Part shown: positions 9,706 to 18,475 of the stretch, in pieces
Layout: each line of letters begins with the position of its first letter
Position numbering within the stretch: position 1 is the first letter of the stretch
DNA from: Rhizobium binae
GTDB lineage: Bacteria > Pseudomonadota > Alphaproteobacteria > Rhizobiales > Rhizobiaceae
DNA length: 64,000 nucleotides
Assembly (NCBI RefSeq): GCF_017357225.1
Contig: NZ_CP071606.1
Coordinates: 372,001 to 436,000, forward strand
Direction: 5' to 3'
Made by a program: the position numbers and the translations under genes
Notes under the pieces: model-generated
Told to the model about the DNA's origin: nothing
The model's database searches: none
What the model saw: the letters and a program-made list of their open reading frames with translations, nothing else

Positions 9706-10638
9706 TCATAAGGACCGCAGCAGGGCGTCGATCTCGGCGCGTGAAGGCATGGCGGGGGCCGTGCCATGCCGTGTGACCGCAATGGCAGCGGTCGCGCAGC
9801 CGAAACGGACGGCTTCGATCGGCGCCTGTCCTTCGGAAATCGCCGTCGCGAACCCACCGAGAAAGGCGTCGCCGGCGCCGGTTGTGTCAATGACATTTCC
9901 CGCGGCAAATGCGGGGACGAATTCGCTTTGCCCGGCCGCGTGATAATAGTATGCCCCGCGTTTGCCGAGCGTGATGATCACCGCTTGCGCCCCTCGATCG
10001 ACCAGTGTGCGAGCTGCAGCACGTGCCTGATCATCGGTTTCGATCGCATGGCCCACCAATTCCGCTGCTTCGACTTCATTGGGGACAATGAAATCACACA
10101 GGCTGTAGATGCTGTCCGGTATCACCCGTGCCGGCGCGGGGTTGAAGATCGTCGTGGCCCCCGCCCCTTTCGCCATCGACAATCCATGCATGGCAGCCTC
10201 GAGCGGCTGTTCGAGCTGGGTCATGAAAATGGCGGCGCTTTCGATCTCCGCCCGGTTCGCATCGACATCCTCGATACCGATGAGGCCCGCCGCACCCGGC
10301 GCGACGATGATGGCATTGTCGCCGCTCACCTCGTCGACGAAGATGAAGGCGGCGCCGCTGGAAACGCCGTCCATCTTCATCACATTGGCTTTGACGCCCG
10401 CCTCCGCATAGGCTGACAGCGCCATCGCGCCGAACGGGTCGTTGCCGAGCCGTGAAATGAAGGTCACCTTGCCGCCCGCCTTCGCCGCCGCAATTGCCTG
10501 ATTGGATCCCTTGCCCCCCGGCCCGAGCGTGAAACCGGACCCCATCAGCGTCTCGGCAATATGGGGCAGGCGCTTTGCCTTATAGGCCGTGTCGGCAGCA
10601 AAAATGCCCAGGATGACGATCCCGCTTTTCTCGCTCAT
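9706..10638 (-). CDS. rbsK: Ribokinase-like PfkB-family sugar kinase
   Basis: Phosphorylates a sugar, by family ribose or a related pentose, with ATP. The N-terminal PfkB signature (GPGGKGSNQAIAAAKAGG) and the C-terminal signature with the catalytic Asp in DTTGAGDAF are both present, and the length of 310 residues is normal. The start at 10638 has GGAGGAGG upstream, and its ATGA overlaps the stop codon of the mutarotase gene, so the two are translationally coupled. It is the last gene of a six-gene minus-strand sugar operon. The importer in this operon is MalFGK-like rather than RbsABC-like, so the substrate may not be ribose. Confidence 0.9.
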   Translation of the reverse strand: MSEKSGIVILGIFAADTAYKAKRLPHIAETLMGSGFTLGPGGKGSNQAIAAAKAGGKVTFISRLGNDPFGAMALSAYAEAGVKANVMKMDGVSSGAAFIFVDEVSGDNAIIVAPGAAGLIGIEDVDANRAEIESAAIFMTQLEQPLEAAMHGLSMAKGAGATTIFNPAPARVIPDSIYSLCDFIVPNEVEAAELVGHAIETDDQARAAARTLVDRGAQAVIITLGKRGAYYYHAAGQSEFVPAFAAGNVIDTTGAGDAFLGGFATAISEGQAPIEAVRFGCATAAIAVTRHGTAPAMPSRAEIDALLRSL

Positions 10639-11096
10639 CGGATCGCCTCCTCCGCTGGAATGACGCCCTTGGTCAGAAGGAAACATCCATAGAACCGCAG
10701 TTCCCCGGTTGCGATCACGCAATAAGCCTTCTTGGCAATGTCGTAGAAGGCCATGCGTTCGACGGGATACATCGGCGATGGCTTGCCCTCGGCGCGGTCG
10801 ACGATCGCTTGGACTTCCTGCTGAATCGGCGGAATTTCATCCGGCTTGCCGATCACTTCCATGCGCCCCACCGACGGCTGGATGGGGGTGTCGAGCGGCA
10901 AGACCGACAGGACCGCGTCGATTGCCTGCGGTGCGGGAATGTTCTCCATGGTCAGCAATTTTCCGAGACGCGTCTGGCGGGCGATCGAATCCGACGGAAA
11001 ATTCATGTCGGAGATGACGAGATAATCGCCATGTCCCATGTTGCAAAGTGCTTGCAGAATGTCGCCGTTGAGTTCGGCCCTGATTCCCTTGAGCAT
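10635..11096 (-). CDS. RbsD/FucU-family sugar mutarotase
   Basis: Members of this family interconvert sugar anomers (ribose pyranase RbsD, fucose mutarotase FucU). The sequence has the family start LKGIRAELNGDILQALCNMGHGD with the active-site His, and the FucU-type end with AFYDIAKKAYCVIATGELRFYG. The length (153 residues) and end are closer to FucU than to RbsD. The ATG at 11096 follows GGAAAG; an in-frame ATG at 11108 is the main alternative. It overlaps the ribokinase start by four bases. Together they would convert an imported sugar to the right anomer and phosphorylate it. Confidence 0.9.
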   Translation of the reverse strand: MLKGIRAELNGDILQALCNMGHGDYLVISDMNFPSDSIARQTRLGKLLTMENIPAPQAIDAVLSVLPLDTPIQPSVGRMEVIGKPDEIPPIQQEVQAIVDRAEGKPSPMYPVERMAFYDIAKKAYCVIATGELRFYGCFLLTKGVIPAEEAIR

Positions 11097-11140
11097 TGTT
11101 CTTTCCATCCTGTTCCCGTGGCCGGAGCGCCGGCCATGCT

Positions 11141-12169
11141 TCACTTGATATGTCCCGTCATGTCCGGCTTGGGTTGCGGGCATGGGCCGCTGGAACCGCG
11201 CACGATCAGCGATCCGTCGACCATTTCGTCTGCCGTGCCCGGTGGCTCCTCCAGCAGAAGGCTGACCGCGCGGCGTGCCAGCATTTCGGCCGGCTGCCGT
11301 ATGGTCGTCAGCCGCGGCACGACGAGATTGGCGAGCGAAATGTCATCGAAACCTGTGACGGATAGTTTTCGCGGCACGTCGATCTTGAGGTCGCGGGCCG
11401 CGCGTAATGCGCCGATAGCCTGCTGGTCGCTGGCGGCCGCGATCGCCGTTGGCCGGTCCTGCGCCGGGCGCGACAGCAGGCTACGGGCAATTCTTTCGCC
11501 GGACTCGTAGTCGAATCTGCCGTAAGCGATTTCCAGGTCAACGGCCTCGCCAGTCTTGGCGAATCCGTCCAGGCGACTGACGAAGGCCTCCTTGCGTATG
11601 CGCCCGGCTTCGGTGTCGGTCGGCCCGGCAATATAGGCGATGCGCCGGTGCCCCAGCCCATAGAGATGATCGGCAATCAGCGTGGCCGCCTGCGCATGGT
11701 TGGTCGACACCAGGGGAAAGGCGCCGAAACGCCGGTCCAGCGATATGACCGGCACCGAGGCCGGCAGAGCAAGCCCCGAACCGTCGCTCGAAGCCACGAC
11801 GATGATGCCGCGCACAGATCGGTCGAGAAAGGCCGAAACATGGCTCTGCTCCGCCTCGCTGTCGTTGTGCGAGCTTGCCAGCATCAGGCTATGACCGCAT
11901 TCGAGCGCCGCGCGCTCGATGCTTGCCGCAAGCTGCGCAAAAAAAGGATTGGTGATGTCGGGAACGACGAGACCGATGACGTCGGTTCTGCTGGTGCGGA
12001 GCGCCCTTGCAGTGACGTTCGGCCGGTAACCAAGCGCCGAAATGGCGTCGTTGACCTTTTCGCGCAGCACCGGTTTGACCGCGGCTTCGCCCGACAACAC
12101 GCGCGAAACGGTGCCCACGGATACGCCCGCATGTACGGCAACGTCCTTGACTGTCGGCATCTTCGCCAT
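11141..12169 (-). CDS. LacI-family transcriptional regulator of the sugar operon
   Basis: The N-terminal LacI helix-turn-helix and hinge are clear (TVKDVAVHAGVSVGTVSRVLSG, then GYRPNVTARALR), followed by a periplasmic-binding-protein-like effector domain. Starts at 12178, 12169 and 12160 are all in frame; none has a strong ribosome-binding site, so 12169 is a compromise. The gene lies inside the operon, eight to seventeen bases after the inner-membrane permease gene. Its likely operators are the two perfect palindromes ATGAAACGTTTCAT at 16035 and 16123, which fit the LacI-type pattern with a central CG. It is probably a repressor released by the transported sugar or its phosphate. Confidence 0.92.
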   Translation of the reverse strand: MAKMPTVKDVAVHAGVSVGTVSRVLSGEAAVKPVLREKVNDAISALGYRPNVTARALRTSRTDVIGLVVPDITNPFFAQLAASIERAALECGHSLMLASSHNDSEAEQSHVSAFLDRSVRGIIVVASSDGSGLALPASVPVISLDRRFGAFPLVSTNHAQAATLIADHLYGLGHRRIAYIAGPTDTEAGRIRKEAFVSRLDGFAKTGEAVDLEIAYGRFDYESGERIARSLLSRPAQDRPTAIAAASDQQAIGALRAARDLKIDVPRKLSVTGFDDISLANLVVPRLTTIRQPAEMLARRAVSLLLEEPPGTADEMVDGSLIVRGSSGPCPQPKPDMTGHIK

Positions 12170-12185
12170 TTCCAACATCCCGCAG

Positions 12186-13097
12186 CTATTTTACGGCGCC
12201 CGCGGTCATCCCGGCGATGATATGCTTTTCCAGCACGACCCCGACGACGACCAGCGGCAGAATGCCGGCGGTGGATAGCGCAGCCATCGACCACCAGTTG
12301 ATGCCCTGGCTGCCTGTCTGGCTGGCGATCATCACCGGCAGCGTGTTGGTGTTGGTGGAAGTCAGCAGCGCGGCGAAGAAATATTCGTTCCAGCACAGGA
12401 TCAGTGCCAAAAGGAAGGCGGCAACCATGCCCGGCAGAACGAGCGGCACGATGATGCGGGTAAACGCTCCCCAGATCGACAGGCCGTCGACCAGCGCGGC
12501 CTCCTCGAGCTCGACCGGTATGGTTGCGAACTGATCGCGCATTATCCAGACGACGATCGGCAGAACCATCAGCGTATACACGGCGATCATGCCGGCATAG
12601 GTGTCGAGCAGCGCCAGTTCCTTGTAGAGAACCAGGAATGGCAGGGCGAGGACGACTGGCGGCATGATGAGCTGAGACAGGAAGAAAAAGGAGATGTCGG
12701 AATTGCGCATATGGCCGAATCTATAGGAGAAGCGGCTAAGGCCATAGGCTGCCAGCGATCCGAGCACGACGGCCAGGGCGGATGCGGCGGTGGAGATGAT
12801 GACGCTGTTCCAGAGCCTGCGCATGAATTCGTCACGCACTGTCGAAATCTGCGAGATCGTATCGGGAGAGAGGCCGAGCGAGCGCCAGCCGAGCCAGTTC
12901 GGCGCGAAATTGAACCACGGGATGAGGTTGCCGCGCATGACATCCGCGGCTGTCTTGAACGAGGTCGACACCGTCCAGAACAGCGGGAAGATACAGACAC
13001 ACGCCCAGATGACGAGCAGCCCGTAGACGGCCAAACGCATGGCCCACCAGCGAATGCGTTGGCCCCGTCCGTATTTTTCGAAATCGATGCGAACCAT
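12186..13097 (-). CDS. Sugar ABC transporter permease, MalG type
   Basis: A 303-residue inner-membrane protein with about six hydrophobic segments. The EAA loop, which contacts the ATPase, reads as VELEEAALVDGLSIWGAFTRIIVPLVLPG. An N-terminal segment (LAVYGLLVIWACVCIFPLFWTV) is typical of the MalG/UgpE half. Its ATG shares one base with the TGA stop of the preceding permease (TGATG), so translation is coupled. With the neighbouring MalF-type permease it forms the channel of a carbohydrate importer. Confidence 0.93.
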   Translation of the reverse strand: MVRIDFEKYGRGQRIRWWAMRLAVYGLLVIWACVCIFPLFWTVSTSFKTAADVMRGNLIPWFNFAPNWLGWRSLGLSPDTISQISTVRDEFMRRLWNSVIISTAASALAVVLGSLAAYGLSRFSYRFGHMRNSDISFFFLSQLIMPPVVLALPFLVLYKELALLDTYAGMIAVYTLMVLPIVVWIMRDQFATIPVELEEAALVDGLSIWGAFTRIIVPLVLPGMVAAFLLALILCWNEYFFAALLTSTNTNTLPVMIASQTGSQGINWWSMAALSTAGILPLVVVGVVLEKHIIAGMTAGAVK

Positions 13098-14215
13098 CAG
13101 AGCCTTCCTGTCATCCGCTTCACGATGCGGTCGGAGATCTTCATCAGCCCGGTCATGCCGACGACGATGATCACCAGATAGACGAGCGCGAGCAGGGTTC
13201 CGTAACCGACATTCGAGCGATCACGATATTCGCGGTAGATGAAACTGGTGACGGAATCCGTCGCTCCTCCGGGACCTCCCGATGTCACCGTGATGATGAT
13301 GTCGGCGAGCTTGAGCTTGAAGATGATGCGGATCATCACCGCCGTGACCGATACCGGAAGCATCAGCGGAAAAATCACCTGCCAGAAGCGTTGCCACTTG
13401 GTAGCGCCGTCGACTTCGGCCGCCTCCAGCACCTCCCTCGACAAGGCCTGCAGCCCGGCCAGCAGCATGATCATCATGAAGGGAATGAAGGTCCAGGCAT
13501 CCATGATCATGATCGAAAGCCGCGCCGTCAGCGGCTCGCCGAAAAAGGAAGGGTTTTCCCAGCCGAGCCAGCGAGCCATGCGCGCGATCGGGCCGAAGCG
13601 GGTCTCCAGCATCGATTTGCCGACCATCCAACTCACCGCCACCGGCGACAACATCAAGGGCATGAGGAAAGTGACGCGCCAGAACTTTCGGGCAATGATT
13701 TCCTGGTTGAGGAGCAGCGCCAGCCCGAAGGCAATTGCATATTCTACAGCGATCGCAAGGCAATAAAGGATCATGTTGAACAAGGCGTTGGCATAGAACG
13801 GATCGGAGATCATCCGGCGCACATTGTCGAGCCCGTTGAACCGCCGCCCGGTGGAAGAGGCGAGGTTCCAGTCCGAGAAGCCGATCCAGAACGCAAAGAG
13901 CAGCGGGAAGACCACCATCGATACGACGAAAAGCGCCGCCGGCAGAACAAAGAGCGCCTTCTTGCCGGCCTCGCCGTAGATGACGACGCGGGTGACGCAG
14001 AGGACCACGGCCCAGATGAAATAGGCGTAGAGAACCGGCCGCCAGTTGGCAAAGCCCCAATCGCTCCAGCCAAATTCGTGGACAGCCTGCAATACAAAGG
14101 ATGCCATGAACCATATGGCGCTCAGCCACAGGGCCACGCGGCCCCAGAAACGGCGGCTTGCAGAAATGGAGCCGGTTTCGACCGTGTGGAGCAGGTCGCC
14201 TTCGACTATCGACAT
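13097..14215 (-). CDS. Sugar ABC transporter permease, MalF type
   Basis: A 372-residue membrane protein with an extra hydrophobic N-terminal region and about eight predicted membrane segments. The EAA motif is in LSREVLEAAEVDGATKWQRFWQVIFPLMLPV. The ATG at 14215 follows GAGGAATATCA. It lies 72 bases downstream of the binding-protein stop; that gap holds a strong hairpin. It pairs with the MalG-type permease encoded next. Confidence 0.93.
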   Translation of the reverse strand: MSIVEGDLLHTVETGSISASRRFWGRVALWLSAIWFMASFVLQAVHEFGWSDWGFANWRPVLYAYFIWAVVLCVTRVVIYGEAGKKALFVLPAALFVVSMVVFPLLFAFWIGFSDWNLASSTGRRFNGLDNVRRMISDPFYANALFNMILYCLAIAVEYAIAFGLALLLNQEIIARKFWRVTFLMPLMLSPVAVSWMVGKSMLETRFGPIARMARWLGWENPSFFGEPLTARLSIMIMDAWTFIPFMMIMLLAGLQALSREVLEAAEVDGATKWQRFWQVIFPLMLPVSVTAVMIRIIFKLKLADIIITVTSGGPGGATDSVTSFIYREYRDRSNVGYGTLLALVYLVIIVVGMTGLMKISDRIVKRMTGRL

Positions 14216-14241
14216 TGATATTCCTCGCCCGGACGGGATGG

Positions 14242-14272
14242 GCGCTGGCGGAGCCTTTCAGTCCGCCAGCGC
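14242..14272 (-). other. Strong intercistronic stem-loop after binding-protein gene
   Basis: GCGCTGGCGGA (14242-14252) and TCCGCCAGCGC (14262-14272) form a perfect 11-bp stem with a nine-base loop. It lies between the stop of the binding-protein gene and the start of the first permease. There is no T-tract, so it is more likely an RNA-stabilising or attenuating element that raises the amount of binding protein relative to permeases. Confidence 0.7.
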
Positions 14273-14287
14273 GTTTATGTCAATCGA

Positions 14288-15928
14288 TCAGAGCCCGAGG
14301 CTCGCCCGATAGAGCTTCAGCTGGCTGTCGCGGCCGATCTGATCGGTGATCTTTTCCCAGGCGGCGGCAATCGCATCCGCGGTTTCCTGTGCCGACTTGT
14401 ATTGTCCGGCAAAGCCCTTCGCCAATTCGTCCTCCGCAACGGAGTAGTATTGGAAGATGCCGGGGATGCGCGGCTCGATCGCAGCGTTCGGATGGTTGTA
14501 GCTGTCGGCGTTCGAGCCCAGATAGTCCTCGATGTAGGCGCGGTCGTAACCTGCCTTTTCCCATTCGTCGTAGTTGAAGTGCGACTGACGATAGGGCTGG
14601 AAGCCGGACGGATAGGCCGACGTCCAAAGGGACAGATCCTTGCCGCCGAGATGGGCGGCAGCAGACCAGGCCGCCTTGCGCTTCTTCTCGTCGCTGGAGA
14701 CCCGCTTGGTGACGTAGATGCCCCAGCCGAGATAGGCCATGTTGGGCGCTTCGTTATACTTGTCCTCCCATTGCCCGGACTTGCGGTTGTAGACGCGGTT
14801 GGAGCCGCGGTTGATGCCGAAACCGACCACGTCGCCGACGACCGAGGTGTCCGAGGTGCGCGCGCTGGAGCCGACGTCGCCCCACCACATCAGCATGGCC
14901 CCGGTGCCTGCCAGGAACTGCGAAAAGGCCGTTGTGTTCGGATCCGCATTGATCTGATCGGCCGGATATGCCTTTGCTGCGATCAGATCCAGGACGTCCT
15001 GGATCGCCTGGACCCAGGCAGGGTTGTTGACCAACGGCTTCATGTTTTCTGGGTCGAACAGCCACGCCGGATCACCGGGATATTTGGCATAGGCCGTCGC
15101 GCGGTTCTCGATGAAGTAGAAGCCGAAGCCACCCCAGCCCTTGAGCGGGTCGAGATAGCCGTAGGCCGGCTGGCCGGTCAGCGGATCGGTCTTGCCGATC
15201 AGCGCCTTGGACGCTGCGTTGACGTCCTGCCAGGTCTTCGGCGGCTCGGCCATGCCGCTGATCGAGCCTTCGCCGAAGTAGTCCTTGCGATAGGCGAAGG
15301 TATGGCAATCGCCATCGATCGTGACGCGATAGGTCTTGCCGTCCCAGGTGCCGACCGGCGGTTTCAGGTAGTTCACCAGGTCGTCGGCTTCGATCTGCTT
15401 TGCAGCCCAGTCGGGCATCTCGTCGAGAAGCCCGCGTCCGGCGGTGTCGCCTTCGAAGGGTGCGCCCATTTCCAATATGTCGTAGTCAACCGTGCCGGTT
15501 GCGATCGACTGCTGAAGGCGGGCGTTGTAATCGGCCTGGGCAAGGTCGATCCAGTTGATCTTGGCGCCGGTATAGGCTTCCCAAGGCTTCAGGAAGCCGC
15601 GGAACAGGAAGTTGTGCAGATTCTGGTTGTTGAGCCCCATGAAGGTCAGCTCGACACCTGTGAATTCGCCCTGCTTGACATTGGCCTTGGTCGGGCCGAG
15701 GCAGAGATCGCCGACTTTCTGCCAGTCCGCGTCCGTGGGCGAACCCTTGCCGACGCCCGGGATCTGCAGGAGCTGGGCGCGCAGATCATCGGCGGCGAAT
15801 GCGCTGCCGGCAAATCCGCCCATCGCGCCGGACAGGCCGAGCAGAGCCGCCGCACTTGCCGTTCCGCGCAAAATGTCGCGGCGGCTTGCCTGACGGCGCA
15901 TCAATGCATCGTATATTTCGACTTTCAT
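14288..15928 (-). CDS. Sugar-binding protein of ABC transporter, family 1, Tat-exported
   Basis: A 546-residue extracytoplasmic solute-binding protein. The N-terminus carries a twin-arginine motif (Ser15-Arg16-Arg17-Asp-Ile-Leu), a hydrophobic stretch and a likely cleavage site after GSAFA, so it is probably exported folded. The body has family-1 features such as FLKPWEAYTGAKINW and a Trp-rich C-terminal lobe. GGAGGAGGAAGAC precedes the ATG at 15928 (a GTG lies 15 bases upstream in frame but is less well placed). It is the first gene of the minus-strand operon. The length is above the usual 400-450 residues, as in a subfamily common in rhizobia. Substrate unknown. Confidence 0.93.
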   Translation of the reverse strand: MKVEIYDALMRRQASRRDILRGTASAAALLGLSGAMGGFAGSAFAADDLRAQLLQIPGVGKGSPTDADWQKVGDLCLGPTKANVKQGEFTGVELTFMGLNNQNLHNFLFRGFLKPWEAYTGAKINWIDLAQADYNARLQQSIATGTVDYDILEMGAPFEGDTAGRGLLDEMPDWAAKQIEADDLVNYLKPPVGTWDGKTYRVTIDGDCHTFAYRKDYFGEGSISGMAEPPKTWQDVNAASKALIGKTDPLTGQPAYGYLDPLKGWGGFGFYFIENRATAYAKYPGDPAWLFDPENMKPLVNNPAWVQAIQDVLDLIAAKAYPADQINADPNTTAFSQFLAGTGAMLMWWGDVGSSARTSDTSVVGDVVGFGINRGSNRVYNRKSGQWEDKYNEAPNMAYLGWGIYVTKRVSSDEKKRKAAWSAAAHLGGKDLSLWTSAYPSGFQPYRQSHFNYDEWEKAGYDRAYIEDYLGSNADSYNHPNAAIEPRIPGIFQYYSVAEDELAKGFAGQYKSAQETADAIAAAWEKITDQIGRDSQLKLYRASLGL

Positions 15929-16034
15929 GTCTTCCTCCTCCACGTTTGGTGCGCTGCCGCCAGCCAGTGTTCCGGATCGGCTCCGGCCCGAATTTGGGAC
16001 TGGTCTCGTACAGAACTATCTGGTAAACAAGAAA

Positions 16035-16048
16035 ATGAAACGTTTCAT
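16035..16048. promoter_or_regulatory. LacI-type operator 1, perfect palindrome
   Basis: ATGAAACGTTTCAT is a perfect 14-bp palindrome about 107 bases upstream of the binding-protein ATG. It is flanked by an outer imperfect repeat (AACAAGAA on the left, TTCTTGTT on the right), offset by one base. The central CG and symmetric half-sites fit LacI-family operators. Confidence 0.82.
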
Positions 16049-16122
16049 AATTCTTGTTCGAAACCGCTCCTCCCGGTCTCATCCGTGAGCATTAGACGGG
16101 AAGCGGGAAAAGTCAATAAAAA

Positions 16123-16136
16123 ATGAAACGTTTCAT
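16123..16136. promoter_or_regulatory. LacI-type operator 2, perfect palindrome
   Basis: A second identical ATGAAACGTTTCAT lies 88 bases (centre to centre) from operator 1 and 131 bases before the ATG of the divergent ATPase gene. One operator per divergent promoter is the simplest reading; DNA looping between the two by a tetrameric repressor is also possible. Confidence 0.82.
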
Positions 16137-16267
16137 GGAGGAGGTTTCGCAGGTGTTTCGGGTCGTGGCAGAGCGCGCTTTCGCTGGGTCCTGCACCTTG
16201 GATACTGTCGAGAGATTCATCCCCTGGAATGTGTGCCGGGGGTGACCGGAAAGCGAGTGGGAGGCAT

Positions 16268-17335
16268 ATGGCTGAGGTCAATATTTCTGAGGCGCGGAAG
16301 GCGTACGGCGCCTTAAATATCCTGCATGGGGTCAATATAGACATTCGCGATGGCGAGTTCGTGGTGCTGGTCGGCCCGTCCGGGTGCGGCAAGTCGACCC
16401 TGCTGCGCATGGTCGCGGGCCTTGAGAGCATTACTGGCGGCACCATCTCGATCGGCGGAAAGATCGTCAACAATCTGCCGCCGAAGGACCGCGATATCGC
16501 GATGGTCTTCCAGAGCTATGCGCTCTATCCGCACAAGACTGTTGCCGAAAATATGGTCTTTGCGCTGCGACTGCAGAAGCAGCCGGCGGATGTCATCAAG
16601 CAGCGCCTGCAGGCGGCGGCCGAAACCCTCGATCTCGTCCCCTATCTCGACCGCTATCCGCGCCAGCTTTCAGGTGGCCAGCGGCAGCGCGTGGCGATGG
16701 GACGCGCCATTGTCCGATCGCCGCAAGTCTTCCTCTTCGATGAGCCCCTGTCGAACCTCGACGCCAAGCTGCGCGTGCAGATGCGCAAGGAGATCAAGGA
16801 ACTCCACCAACGCCTGAGAACCACGACCATCTACGTCACCCATGACCAGGTCGAAGCGATGACCATGGCCGACAAGATCGTCGTCATGCAGGGCGGCAAG
16901 GTCGAACAGACCGGGACGCCCCTGGAACTCTATGATCGTCCGCGCAATATATTCGTGGCGACCTTCATCGGCTCGCCGTCGATGAATCTGCTGAAAGGCC
17001 GCTACAAGGCCGATGGCGCGGCCTTCGTCACGGAAACAGGCGACGAGATTGCGCTGGGCTTCACGCCGCAGGCGTCCGACGGCCAGGCTGTGCTTCTCGG
17101 CCTGCGGCCCGAACATCTGTCGCTCGCTCCGAGCGGCTTGAAGACGACCGTCAACGTCACCGAACCCACCGGCCACGAGACGATGGTATTTCTGCGCTAC
17201 GGATCCGGCGAGCTTGTCGCGGTGCTGTCCGAACGTCACGATTTCGAGCCGGGTCAGGTCGTGACGGTAGCTGCCCGGCCGGGCAAGCTGCATCTGTTCG
17301 ATGCGGAGTCCGGTCAGACGCTGCGGCAAGATTAA
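16268..17335 (+). CDS. Sugar ABC transporter ATP-binding protein (MalK/UgpC type)
   Basis: The 355-residue ATPase has Walker [11 protein letters not shown]-loop, signature LSGGQRQRV and Walker [12 protein letters not shown], with a C-terminal TOBE/OB domain typical of carbohydrate importers. GGGAGG precedes the ATG at 16268; an in-frame ATG at 16229 would add 13 residues without a good ribosome-binding site. It is transcribed divergently from the binding-protein/permease operon and shares the region holding both palindromic operators, so the whole importer is probably under the same LacI regulator. Splitting the ATPase from its permeases is slightly unusual. Confidence 0.94.
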   Translation: MAEVNISEARKAYGALNILHGVNIDIRDGEFVVLVGPSGCGKSTLLRMVAGLESITGGTISIGGKIVNNLPPKDRDIAMVFQSYALYPHKTVAENMVFALRLQKQPADVIKQRLQAAAETLDLVPYLDRYPRQLSGGQRQRVAMGRAIVRSPQVFLFDEPLSNLDAKLRVQMRKEIKELHQRLRTTTIYVTHDQVEAMTMADKIVVMQGGKVEQTGTPLELYDRPRNIFVATFIGSPSMNLLKGRYKADGAAFVTETGDEIALGFTPQASDGQAVLLGLRPEHLSLAPSGLKTTVNVTEPTGHETMVFLRYGSGELVAVLSERHDFEPGQVVTVAARPGKLHLFDAESGQTLRQD

Positions 17336-17416
17336 GATCTGGATGTTTCGGCGATCTGCAGGCGGCGCCGGCGGACGGGGAACCATGACGCTATAGTCAC
17401 GCGGACGGCTGGCCGT

Positions 17417-18400
17417 TCACGGCGTCAGTACGGCTGCCCCGCTCAACCGGCCGGCGCGTAGATCATCGAGCGCCCGGTTGGCGGCGGCAAGCGGATAGCC
17501 GGTCGTGTGGGTTTTGACGCCTGCCTGACGAGCGACGGGAAAGAATTCCTCCGCGTCGCCACGCGTGAGGTTTGCGACCGAAACGACGCTTCGCTCGCCC
17601 CAGATCAAGGCATAGGGCATTGCCGGGATATCGCTCATATGGATCCCCCCGCACACGACCCTGCCGCCCTTGCGCACGACTTTCAAGGCCGCCGGCACGA
17701 GCGCTCCGACCGGAGCGAATATGATGGCTGCATCGAGAGCGACGGGCGGGCTTTCGTCAGAGCTTCCTGCCCAGACGGCGCCGAGGCTGAGGGCAAAGCG
17801 GCGCGCCGTATCATCGCCTGCTCTCGAGAACGCATAGACCTCACGGCCCTGGCAGCGGCAGATTTGGGCGATGATATGAGCGGCCGCACCGAACCCGTAA
17901 ATCCCGATCCTGGCGCCGTCGCCAGCCTTCTTCAACGAACGCCATCCTATGAGACCGGCGCAGAGCAGCGGTGCAAGGGCGACGGGATCAGCCTGTTCGT
18001 CCAGCGCGAAGGCATAGTCGGCATCCGCGACGACATGGGTGGCAAAACCGCCGTCGCGCGTATAGCCGGTGAATTGCGGCCGGTCGCAAAGGTTCTCCTC
18101 GCTGTTGCGACAGAAGGAGCAGCCGCCGCACGTGTGGCCAAGCCACGGCACGCCCACCCTTTGTCCGATCCGCAGCGCGGAGATCCCCTCCCCGACCGCT
18201 TCGACGATGCCGACGATCTCATGGCCGGGAACGAGCGGAAGCTTGGGGTGGGCAAGGTCGCCGTCGCAGACGTGGAGATCCGTCCGGCAGACGGCGCAGG
18301 CCTCCACCCTCAGCATCAATTCTCCCTTTCCCGGCACGGGATCGGGCCACTCGACTGGCCGAAGAGGTGACCCGATCGCTTCAAGGATCATTGCCTTCAT
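17417..18400 (-). CDS. Zinc-dependent alcohol dehydrogenase-like protein
   Basis: A 327-residue medium-chain dehydrogenase. Catalytic zinc ligands lie in ACAVCRTDLH and GHEIVG, and the structural zinc has four Cys in CGGCSFCRNSEENLC. The NAD-binding Rossmann motif (GIYGFGAAAHI) is atypical in having Ala where the usual third Gly stands. GAGGAGG precedes the ATG at 18400. It lies 75 bases after the universal stress protein gene on the same strand and probably shares its transcript and the FNR/FixK box at 19373. The physiological alcohol or aldehyde is unknown; a role in fermentative redox balance is inferred from context. Confidence 0.9.
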   Translation of the reverse strand: MKAMILEAIGSPLRPVEWPDPVPGKGELMLRVEACAVCRTDLHVCDGDLAHPKLPLVPGHEIVGIVEAVGEGISALRIGQRVGVPWLGHTCGGCSFCRNSEENLCDRPQFTGYTRDGGFATHVVADADYAFALDEQADPVALAPLLCAGLIGWRSLKKAGDGARIGIYGFGAAAHIIAQICRCQGREVYAFSRAGDDTARRFALSLGAVWAGSSDESPPVALDAAIIFAPVGALVPAALKVVRKGGRVVCGGIHMSDIPAMPYALIWGERSVVSVANLTRGDAEEFFPVARQAGVKTHTTGYPLAAANRALDDLRAGRLSGAAVLTP

Positions 18401-18475
18401 CAGCTCCTCCTCATCTGCGGTGCCATTTCCGCCGGAAACGCCGGAGATGGCGGTGAACCGGAGCATATTGCGCAT

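Noticed and set aside
14402..16126. Very long plus-strand open frame (574 codons) opposite the sugar-binding protein gene
   Set aside because: It mirrors the codon bias of the real minus-strand gene, has His/Arg/Asp-rich low-information sequence and no ribosome-binding site or motif.
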